Assembly: GCF_002777255.1 (NCBI RefSeq)
Contig: NZ_CP017634.1
Location: forward strand, 186,001 to 250,000
Direction: 5' to 3'
From: Candidatus Formimonas warabiya
Lineage (GTDB): Bacteria; Bacillota; Dehalobacteriia; Dehalobacteriales; Dehalobacteriaceae
Length of the DNA stretch: 64,000 nucleotides
Positions 1-6,512 of the stretch are shown here, in pieces (the first letter of the stretch is position 1; every line of letters begins with the position of its first letter). Position numbers and translations under genes: made by a program. Below the pieces are notes generated by a model. The model did not search any database. It was not told the origin of the DNA and saw nothing but the letters and a program-made list of their open reading frames with translations.

Positions 1-203
1 GTGCCCTTGATTTTCTGACATCCCGCTTCATCCTGCAGCTTTTACAGCAGGTGAACCAAAAATACGGGACCACCATTTTGATGATCACCCACAATGCTGC
101 GATAGCCGCTATGGCCAATAGGGTATTTAGGCTCAGGAGCGGTGAAGTTGTGGAAGAATCGGTTAACCAGAATACTGTTCCGGCGGAAAGGATTGAATGG
201 TAA
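1..203 (+). CDS. ABC transporter ATP-binding protein, MacB/LolD type (3' end only)
   Basis: Only the last 67 codons (from base 3) lie in the window. The protein would energise an FtsX/MacB-type permease at the membrane. The visible part carries the D-loop start (ALD), the H-loop (MITHN) and the tail ending AERIEW, and it matches the C-terminus of the complete ATPase at 3184-3882 almost residue for residue, which identifies the family. Its TAA at 201-203 overlaps the start of the downstream permease, so the two genes are translationally coupled, exactly as in the second copy. Walker A, signature and Walker B motifs lie outside the window, so integrity of the gene cannot be judged. Confidence 0.85.
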   Translation, partial: ALDFLTSRFILQLLQQVNQKYGTTILMITHNAAIAAMANRVFRLRSGEVVEESVNQNTVPAERIEW

Positions 204-637
204 TGATCATTAATAAAAGGATCAAACGTGTTTTGCTCGAAAACAAAGCACAATATATCGGCTCCATTTTGCTGGTTGTTTTCAGCTGCTTTTTGTTTAC
301 ATCCATGATCATTGAAGAAAACAAGAACACGATTTCGTTGATGAAGGTTTTCGGATACCGGAAAAAGGAAGTCGATTCCCTGATTCTCAACAGCTCAACG
401 CCTGTCGTCGTACTTGGGTATATCGTTGGCATACCGCTCAGTTTTGCATTAATGGGAGGACTCATGAAAGCGCTTGAAAACAGCCTTACTTTTGCCATGC
501 CCGTGACGATTGATCCGTTTTACATCATAGTCGGATTTGTCATTGTAATGTTTTCCTATGAGCTGTCGAAGCTGCTGTGCAGGAGAAAAGTCACTGCAGT
601 TTCTATGAGCGAGGCGCTGAAGGCAGGGACGGAATAG
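197..637 (+). CDS. Internally deleted FtsX-like ABC permease (146 aa)
   Basis: Residues 1 to about 33 align with the N-terminus and first membrane helix of the 751-residue permease at 3876-6131; from residue 35 (TSMIIEENKN) the protein aligns with residues about 640-751 of that permease without a gap to the shared end SEALKAGTE. About 605 residues, including the extracytoplasmic domain and the other helices, are missing, and the reading frame is preserved. The start (197, or 203) overlaps the ATPase stop. The remaining protein has an N-terminal helix fused to the last FtsX segments (about three helices). It may be a decayed relic or a minimal membrane partner; the clean frame and intact ribosome site leave both options open. 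Confidence 0.75.
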   Translation: MVMIINKRIKRVLLENKAQYIGSILLVVFSCFLFTSMIIEENKNTISLMKVFGYRKKEVDSLILNSSTPVVVLGYIVGIPLSFALMGGLMKALENSLTFAMPVTIDPFYIIVGFVIVMFSYELSKLLCRRKVTAVSMSEALKAGTE

Positions 638-721
638 AAAAGTTATTGCACCCGATTTGAGGCTGCAGTAAAAAGGATTGCGCCTCATTGTGTTGTTCCG
701 AATGACATTTGAATAATTCGG

Positions 722-868
722 GTTAAGGGGCAACCCAGTGGAAAAAGAGGAAGCAGGAAATACTGTCCGCCTAATAAAGCAATTGAAGAAAAACTTCTTG
801 AAGATGCTTTTGTTGAATCATACAAATTGTTATGCGATAATAATTCTGAGTGGAGAAGGTTATTATGA
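722..868 (+). pseudogene. Possible serine recombinase C-terminal remnant
   Basis: An open frame without a usable start reads ...RKYCPPNKAIEEKLLEDAFV followed by ESYKLLCDNN and a stop at 866-868. This resembles the tail after the zinc ribbon in large serine site-specific recombinases of clostridial mobile elements. Nothing else of such a gene is present, so it would be a leftover from an excised or degraded element. It sits between the truncated ABC unit and the flavoprotein gene, a place where a rearrangement breakpoint is plausible. The assignment rests on remembered family similarity only. Confidence 0.35.
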
Positions 869-934
869 AAAAAGAAAATACTCTTTTGTTGTTTTGGGGA
901 GAAAATTGTAAAGTTTTGTTATGGAGAAACTACA

Positions 935-1978
935 ATGTATGATGTAATTGTAATTGGTGCCGGACCTACCGGCAGCAGTGCAGCCAAGGAATTAGCCAGT
1001 AATGGATATAGAGTTTTGTTAGTGGAAAAGTTCAAAATGCCAAGAAACAAATCCTGTTCCGGTATTTTAATAAAGAAATCAATAGATTTGGTGGAGCAAT
1101 ATTTTGGAGAAGCGACGCCAGTTTATACTCAATGCACACCTACAGATCATCGAGGAATGATTTTCACAAATGATAAAGGAAAAGAATACCGATACGAACA
1201 GGAAGGTTTAAATATTTGGAGAAGCTCATTCGATTATTGGTTGGCACAAAAAGCGGTTGAAGCCGGTGCGGAATTTCGCGATGAAACTGTGGCGTTATCT
1301 TGTATTGAGCACCTTAAGGGGATAGAAGTTCAATTAAAGGGAACGATGGAATACACTGAATATGCAAAATTTGTAATTGCCTGCGATGGTGTAGTCGGTT
1401 CAATAAAACGGAAGTTGCTTAATGCGCCCAAAAATTATATCACAACATATCAAACCTTTAACAAAGGATCGATAGATTTAGATGATCATTATTTTTATGC
1501 TTATTTGCAGCCGCAGCTATCAGAGTATGATGCATGGTTTAATGTAAAGGATAACTATTTAATTCTCGGAGTATCTGTTAAAGACATGAGGAATATTGAT
1601 TATTATTATTCTCAGTTTCTTTCTTATATGGAACAACACCATAATCTGAAAATTGAGAAACAAGAACAAGAAGAAAAATGGCTGATAGCACATATTATGC
1701 CCGGCTGTCCGCTTGAATACGGAAAAGGTAAGGTATTGTTTGCAGGAGAAACAGCAGGTTTTCTCAATCCTATGGGTGAAGGTATTTCTGCCGGAATGGA
1801 AAGTGGTTATGCCGCAGCTAAAGCTATTGAACGGTATGGTTTGCATAATTTGAATTCTGATTTAGAAAAGATATATTCAGCATACCGATCCAATACAGCT
1901 TCATTAAAAAGCTATATGGAAAGGCAATGGAACTTTGTGGCAAGTATGGCAAGCACATTTGAACAATTCAAGCTCTAA
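935..1978 (+). CDS. Geranylgeranyl-reductase-like FAD-dependent oxidoreductase
   Basis: A 347-residue flavoprotein of the PHBH/geranylgeranyl reductase group. Residues 4-33 form the dinucleotide fold (VIVIGAGPTGSSAAKEL ... VEK), and residues about 275-300 hold the second FAD motif (FAGETAGFLNPMGEGIS). The CSG near residue 42 fits the family, in which a conserved cysteine near the flavin is common. Such enzymes reduce prenyl chains or hydroxylate or reduce aromatic substrates in the cytoplasm or at the membrane; the substrate here is not evident. The ATG at 935 has a GGAG ribosome site six bases upstream. It stands alone, about 300 bases after the truncated ABC unit, and codon use is more AT-rich than in the ABC genes around it. 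Confidence 0.8.
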   Translation: MYDVIVIGAGPTGSSAAKELASNGYRVLLVEKFKMPRNKSCSGILIKKSIDLVEQYFGEATPVYTQCTPTDHRGMIFTNDKGKEYRYEQEGLNIWRSSFDYWLAQKAVEAGAEFRDETVALSCIEHLKGIEVQLKGTMEYTEYAKFVIACDGVVGSIKRKLLNAPKNYITTYQTFNKGSIDLDDHYFYAYLQPQLSEYDAWFNVKDNYLILGVSVKDMRNIDYYYSQFLSYMEQHHNLKIEKQEQEEKWLIAHIMPGCPLEYGKGKVLFAGETAGFLNPMGEGISAGMESGYAAAKAIERYGLHNLNSDLEKIYSAYRSNTASLKSYMERQWNFVASMASTFEQFKL

Positions 1979-2074
1979 TCAAATACAGACCAAGGTCTGA
2001 TTTGGGTATAAGTTCCTCTATTTGCAATTAGAGATTATTGTTAATCTATCATTAAGAACAGGAGGTACAGAAAG

Positions 2075-2146
2075 ATGTGTAAAACTGAATTAATCGTGAA
2101 GAACTACAAACTAAATTTAAAGATTCAGGAGGAGGCACATCTTTAG
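2075..2146 (+). CDS. Small ORF, 23 aa, unknown
   Basis: ATG at 2075 follows an AGGAGGT ribosome site by seven bases. The peptide is MCKTELIVKNYKLNLK followed by seven residues ending EEAHL. A terminator follows 40 bases later (2188-2219). No family is recognised. It could be a genuine small peptide gene or the 5' end of a gene whose remainder was deleted; only the ribosome site and the terminator speak for expression. Confidence 0.3.
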   Translation: MCKTELIVKNYKLNLKIQEEAHL

Positions 2147-2187
2147 TTGCCGCTGTTTTTTCCTCTATGTAAATCCGGTTAAGAAAC

Positions 2188-2219
2188 AAAGACGAAGATG
2201 TTCTCTATCGTCTTTTTTT
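2188..2219 (+). terminator. Intrinsic terminator
   Basis: The stem AAAGACGA pairs with TCGTCTTT around an 11-14 base loop and runs directly into a T tract (TTTTTTT). It would end transcripts from the flavoprotein gene at 935 or the small ORF at 2075. Confidence 0.7.
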
Positions 2220-2469
2220 GTGCCCTTCTCCATAGATCATCAAAAAAGGAGATAGGGCTAAATGAGTGTACTATTTGAAGGATTATAACCATCAGCAAAA
2301 ATGCTAATGTATATGAACCTGTTGACATGATTGTGAAAAAGTCGTTGTATCAATTTGAAATCCATGAATCTTTGTGGAGGCGGCATAAGCTGCTGCCATA
2401 CCTTAAACATTGCCTTGAAGATCTAATTGGATTCAATAGGGCCATTTCCGTGGTTCCTCCCGGGCGACT

Positions 2470-2518
2470 TGACCACTCTGGTCATTTTGTTATATAATAA
2501 AAATGACCAGAGCGGTCA
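2470..2518 (+). promoter_or_regulatory. Double dyad TetR operator over a -10 element
   Basis: Two 15-bp dyads, TGACCACTCTGGTCA (2470-2484) and TGACCAGAGCGGTCA (2504-2518), share the core TGACC-N5-GGTCA. Together with their flanks they also form a 19-base-arm inverted repeat with one mismatch. The spacer holds TTGTTATATAATAAAA, with a TATAAT at 2493-2498. The site lies 30 bases upstream of the TetR gene and is most simply its autoregulatory operator, also controlling the ABC genes behind it. Confidence 0.8.
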
Positions 2519-2547
2519 TCTGACTTTTACATCAATACAGAAATGGG

Positions 2548-3180
2548 GTGGCTGTCATTTATCCGAAATTTTATAGTTTAGAACCTGAGAAACGGGAACG
2601 TATTATTAATGCAGCTCTTAAAGAGTTTGCCCGCAATGGTTATGAAAAAGCTTCTACAAATGAGATTATTAAGGAAGCAGACATATCTAAAGGATCATTA
2701 TTCAACTATTTTAACAGTAAAAGAGAATTGTATTTATTCTTGTTTGAATATGTCAATGAGATTATCGACAAAATCTACGCTGAAATGGATTGGCATGAAA
2801 CCGATCTTTTTGAAAGAATGAAACAAATTGGATTGATTAAATTTAAAATCATGAGGCAATACCCGCAAGCATTTGATTTTCTTAAGAACTCTCCCAAGGA
2901 AAACGCACCTGAAGTAAAATCTGAAATCGAGACAATAGGTAAAAAACTGATTGAAAACGGTTTGGAAACAGGCTATAAAAACATCGATTTGACAAAATTC
3001 CGCGATGATATGGATAGGAAAAAAATGATGGACATTATTACCTGGACCATAATGAGTTTTGCAGAGCAGCAAATAAGTAAAGTCGGTTCCTTTGAAGATT
3101 TAAGCATGGATCTGCTTAGGGAATGGGATGAATATTTTGATATATTAAAACGGTGTTTCTACAAAAAGGAGGAGCAATAG
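2548..3180 (+). CDS. TetR/AcrR family transcriptional regulator
   Basis: A 210-residue one-component repressor. Residues about 10-57 form the TetR helix-turn-helix (IINAALKEFARNGYEKASTN ... DISKGSLFNYFNSKRELYLF), followed by an all-helical ligand domain. GTG at 2548 is used as start; no in-frame ATG precedes the DNA-binding domain. The stop is followed four bases later by the ABC ATPase gene, and the ribosome site of that gene (AAGGAGGAGC) lies inside this one, so regulator, ATPase and permease form one operon. The double dyad at 2470-2518 is the likely operator. The role would be ligand-induced derepression of an exporter. Confidence 0.93.
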   Translation: MAVIYPKFYSLEPEKRERIINAALKEFARNGYEKASTNEIIKEADISKGSLFNYFNSKRELYLFLFEYVNEIIDKIYAEMDWHETDLFERMKQIGLIKFKIMRQYPQAFDFLKNSPKENAPEVKSEIETIGKKLIENGLETGYKNIDLTKFRDDMDRKKMMDIITWTIMSFAEQQISKVGSFEDLSMDLLREWDEYFDILKRCFYKKEEQ

Positions 3181-3183
3181 GCT

Positions 3184-3882
3184 ATGTTTATTAATGTTTC
3201 AAGTTTGAATAAGAGCTACACATCGGGCCTGGTAAGAAATGAAGTTCTGAAGGGAATCGGGATGAAGTTGGAAAAGGGAGAAATCGGCGTCATCCTCGGA
3301 CCTTCAGGCTCAGGGAAATCCACCCTGATGAATATCATCGGCGGCGTTGACCGCGCCGACAGCGGCCGGATCTCTGTTGACGGGGTTGAAATCAGCAATT
3401 TGAACGACGACCAGTTGACCGATTACCGACGTGAAGACATCGGTTTCGTCTTCCAGTTCTATAATCTGATCCCCAATCTTACAGTCGGGGAAAACATTGA
3501 AGTCGTTTCCAACATCAGCAAAGCGCCTCTGAACATGGACGAAGTTTTAACGGCGGTGGGTATGCAGGATAAAAAGCGCCGCTTCCCCAGGGAACTTAGC
3601 GGCGGCGAGCAGCAAAGGGTCTCCATAGCCAGGGCGGTTGTCAAGAATCCGAAACTCTTGCTATGCGACGAACCGACCGGTGCTCTTGATTATCAGACAT
3701 CCCGTAGTATTTTGCAGCTCTTGCAGCAGGTGAACACTAAATATGGAACAACCATTTTGATGATCACCCATAATGGGGCCATTGCCGCTATGGCGAACAG
3801 GGTATTTAAGCTCAGAAGCGGGGAAATCGTGGAAGAAGTGGTGAACCAGATGACTATTCCGGCGGAAAGGATTGAATGGTAA
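3184..3882 (+). CDS. ABC transporter ATP-binding protein, MacB/LolD type
   Basis: A complete 232-residue ATPase. Walker A is GPSGSGKST (near residue 40), the Q-loop FVFQF, the signature LSGGEQQR, Walker [13 protein letters not shown] and the H-loop MITHN, all intact. The family drives FtsX/MacB-type permeases that move lipids, peptides or drugs, or act mechanically from the outer face of the membrane. The gene follows the TetR regulator by four bases and overlaps the permease start by a few bases (ATGGTAATGG). The C-terminal third is nearly identical to the partial ATPase at 1-203, showing a recent duplication of the unit. Confidence 0.95.
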   Translation: MFINVSSLNKSYTSGLVRNEVLKGIGMKLEKGEIGVILGPSGSGKSTLMNIIGGVDRADSGRISVDGVEISNLNDDQLTDYRREDIGFVFQFYNLIPNLTVGENIEVVSNISKAPLNMDEVLTAVGMQDKKRRFPRELSGGEQQRVSIARAVVKNPKLLLCDEPTGALDYQTSRSILQLLQQVNTKYGTTILMITHNGAIAAMANRVFKLRSGEIVEEVVNQMTIPAERIEW

Positions 3883-6131
3883 TGGCGCTGAATAAGAGAG
3901 TTTTGCGGATATTGAAAGAAAACGCATTGCGATACCTTGGCGTGCTTATACTCATCATCCTTGGAAGCTATACGTTTGTTGTGGCGACGGGTATATCTCA
4001 CAATCTGGGGACCCTGGTCACCACGTTTACAGAGGGGCATATGCAGGAAGATCTGTCGTTTTCAACGGACAAGGCTATTCCTAATAGCAGAGAATTAGAG
4101 AAAGCGGCTGATGCCATCATCGAAGAGTCCATGAGCTTTGACGCCGCCCTGTCCGACTCGCTTACCCTGCGGCTGCTCAGTGAAACAGAAAAGCTGAACA
4201 TCCCGGCCGTCATAGAGGGACGGGCCCTTTCCGGTCCGGGAGAAATACTGCTTGATCCTGCCTTTGCCAAAGCGAACGGCTATCCTGTGGGAAGCAGGAT
4301 CAGGGCGGCAGGCAAAAACTTCACTGTCGTGGGCTTTGTATCCCTGCCCCACTATATCTATCCCTTAAAAAACGTATACGATATCATGGTATCGCCAAAT
4401 AATTTCGGCGTGGGCGTGATCAACCGCGAGGAATTTGCGGATATAGACAACGCTTCCGCCATTTATTCCGTCAGATTTAATGACAGAGCGCAGAGCATTA
4501 ATCAACAGGCGGCGCAATTTAGGGAACGTTTGCACGCAGAAGGCATCACAGAGTCCGACTGGATTGACATTATGAACAACAAACGTGCCAGAATGGCTTG
4601 GGCGTCTATCACCGGTTTGAAAACCATGAGTGTACCGGTGCCGGCAGCGATGTTTCTTTTGTGCTGCTTAATTATCGGCATCATGATCTGGCGTATGATA
4701 CGCCTTGAATCGGTGATTATCGGGACACTCTATGCGCAAGGTTACCGGCGGCGTGAGTTAATGCGCCACTATATGGCCATTCCTCTGCTGCTTGCTGTGA
4801 CGGGCGGAGTGATAGGAAGCGTGTTGGCGCTGCCGTCCATTGCACCGTCGGTTACGGCTATGGTTTCATACTATAATGTCCCCGTCATTGACATTGAATT
4901 GAGCTTCTTGAATGCCTTAATCGGAATACTGACGCCTGTGCTGTTTTTGGGCCTCAGCAGCTATTTGGTGATTCGTTTGGAGCTGAAACGTTCTCCGGCA
5001 GAGCTAATGAAAGGCGGCGAACAAAAAACTAAGGTTAACGCCCTAGAACGGGCACTTAAACTGGACAGGTTTAAGTTTAGTACAAAATTCCAGTTGCGGG
5101 AGCAGCTTAGAAGCATTTCACGGCTCCTGTTCCTGTTTTTGGGTGTTACCAGTGCCTCGGTACTCATGCTTTTAGGCTTCACGATTATGAACTCTATGGA
5201 CTATGTATTTAAAAACAGCACCACCGACACTTACCGGTTTGAATATGAATACGCCTTTAAGAACACGCAATATGGTGAGGCGCCGGAAGGGGCGGAGGTT
5301 TTTAACGCCGGGAGGTTTTACCCTGAAAACAACGAGGGCATTGAGTTTTATGTAACCGGTGTCGAGCCGGGGTCGACAATTTTAACGCTGACCGACAGCA
5401 AGGGCAATCCACTTCCCAATAACCAAACAAACATTACAAAGCCTTTAGCGGAAAGGCTAGGCATTAAGGCGGGGGACAGCGTTAGCTTTATAAACAAGCA
5501 GGACGGGAAGCCGTACACCTTTCATATTGATGCTGTGGCCAATTCCTATGCGGGGCAGTTTATCTTTATGCCAATCGATGCGTTTAACGGCCAGCTGGGA
5601 TTTCCCCAAAACAGCTACACGGGGCTCTGGAGCACAAAAAAATTAGATATTCCTGACGAGCAGCTTTCAGGAACAAAAAGCTTAAGCGAGACCGCGAACG
5701 CCATGGATGAACTGCTGGGGCCGATGGTATCCATGGTGGTGGCGATGACCCTTATCGCCTGTGTGGTGGGCATGATTATCATCTATCTGGTAACCTCGTT
5801 GATTATCGAGGAAAATAAGAACACCATCTCGCTTTTCAAGATATTTGGCTACAGACGCCGGGAAATCCATTCCCTGATTCTGAACAGCCCGACTTTTGTG
5901 ATCATAGCCGGATTTATCATCGGCATTCCTGTAATGGCCGCATCAATGGGCGCAATGTACGGCTATCTTGGCGCTATGATAAATTTAGTGCTGCCAACGA
6001 TTATTAGTCCGTTTTATGTGGTTGTTTGTTTTGGGGCCATCATGCTAACCTATCAGCTTAGCAAGCTGCTATGTGCAAAGAAGGTAAACACGGTTTCCAT
6101 GAGCGAGGCGCTAAAAGCAGGAACGGAATAG
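3876..6131 (+). CDS. FtsX-like ABC transporter permease
   Basis: A 751-residue membrane protein with two FtsX domains. An N-terminal helix (residues about 15-40) is followed by an extracytoplasmic MacB-PCD-like part, three helices around 255-365, a helix near 410-435, a second extracytoplasmic part, and three terminal helices (about 620-735). It works with the ATPase encoded immediately upstream, whose stop codon overlaps its start. ATG at 3876 has an AAAGG five bases upstream; ATG at 3882 is an alternative. The TetR context suggests inducible efflux of a toxic compound or antimicrobial peptide. The 146-residue protein at 197-637 is an internally deleted paralogue. Confidence 0.93.
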   Translation: MVMALNKRVLRILKENALRYLGVLILIILGSYTFVVATGISHNLGTLVTTFTEGHMQEDLSFSTDKAIPNSRELEKAADAIIEESMSFDAALSDSLTLRLLSETEKLNIPAVIEGRALSGPGEILLDPAFAKANGYPVGSRIRAAGKNFTVVGFVSLPHYIYPLKNVYDIMVSPNNFGVGVINREEFADIDNASAIYSVRFNDRAQSINQQAAQFRERLHAEGITESDWIDIMNNKRARMAWASITGLKTMSVPVPAAMFLLCCLIIGIMIWRMIRLESVIIGTLYAQGYRRRELMRHYMAIPLLLAVTGGVIGSVLALPSIAPSVTAMVSYYNVPVIDIELSFLNALIGILTPVLFLGLSSYLVIRLELKRSPAELMKGGEQKTKVNALERALKLDRFKFSTKFQLREQLRSISRLLFLFLGVTSASVLMLLGFTIMNSMDYVFKNSTTDTYRFEYEYAFKNTQYGEAPEGAEVFNAGRFYPENNEGIEFYVTGVEPGSTILTLTDSKGNPLPNNQTNITKPLAERLGIKAGDSVSFINKQDGKPYTFHIDAVANSYAGQFIFMPIDAFNGQLGFPQNSYTGLWSTKKLDIPDEQLSGTKSLSETANAMDELLGPMVSMVVAMTLIACVVGMIIIYLVTSLIIEENKNTISLFKIFGYRRREIHSLILNSPTFVIIAGFIIGIPVMAASMGAMYGYLGAMINLVLPTIISPFYVVVCFGAIMLTYQLSKLLCAKKVNTVSMSEALKAGTE

Positions 6132-6167
6132 AGAAGGTCTTTGATTCCCGTCCTTATATTCCCCATC

Positions 6168-6207
6168 ATAACCTGACATATTATTGTCAGGTTATGTGTT
6201 TTATAAT
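6168..6207 (+). promoter_or_regulatory. WYL-type operator and -10 (site 1)
   Basis: A perfect inverted repeat ATAACCTGACA (6168-6178), six bases, TGTCAGGTTAT (6185-6195) is followed after exactly six bases by TATAAT (6202-6207). The same layout recurs at 14325-14364, in front of the WYL regulator gene, and at 15299-15338, in front of the Dabb gene. This copy lacks an obvious intact target: the first ORF downstream is the small frame at 6309. The hairpin could also end transcription of the permease gene. Confidence 0.65.
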
Positions 6208-6308
6208 GGAATCAAGGGACAGTCCTAATGATGCTACATACATAATAATCCGGTAAAGCGAATCTGGTCACAGAGCCCAAAAACGGGAACGGAGTAATTG
6301 CAAAACAT

Positions 6309-6473
6309 ATGAAGAGCCGTAATAAGAAAGAAATGCTGGCCGCATATAAGGAACGTAAAGTAATAGGCGGCATATGTGCAATCAAAAATGCAAAATCAAG
6401 AGAAAAATTGCTGAAAATATACAGATATCGACATATAAACTGTCATTCTCTGTTTGCGAATAAATTGCTATAA
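6309..6473 (+). pseudogene. Truncated GIY-YIG-like protein fragment (54 aa)
   Basis: An ATG-started frame reads MKSRNKKEMLAAYKERKVIG then GICAIKNAKSREKLL. This start resembles small GIY-YIG nuclease family proteins of Firmicutes, which begin with a basic helix followed by a G-[IV]-x-x-I-K-N strand. After about 35 residues the similarity stops and the frame ends inside the promoter region of the next gene, so the body of the protein is missing. It lies about 100 bases downstream of WYL site 1, which may once have controlled it. Fold assignment is tentative. Confidence 0.4.
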
Positions 6474-6512
6474 TAGGATATGTATCAATCAGCGAAAGAA
6501 TGGGGAGTTGAG

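Larger units (their letters stand above)
1979..2469. other. Gene-poor stretch with a terminator and coding remnants
   Basis: No full-length gene is seen between the flavoprotein and the TetR operator. The stretch holds a 23-codon frame with a good ribosome site (2075-2146), a terminator (2188-2219), and an unstarted open frame from about 2284 to 2497 that reads like protein (TISKNANVYEPVDMIVKKSL ...) but that I do not recognise. It probably contains remains of deleted genes. Confidence 0.5.

Noticed and set aside
6185..6210. The 6168-6195 inverted repeat as an ordinary terminator of the permease gene
   Set aside because: It is followed by GTTTTATAATGG and no long T tract, and the same repeat with the same distance to TATAAT recurs before two other genes, so an operator is the better reading.
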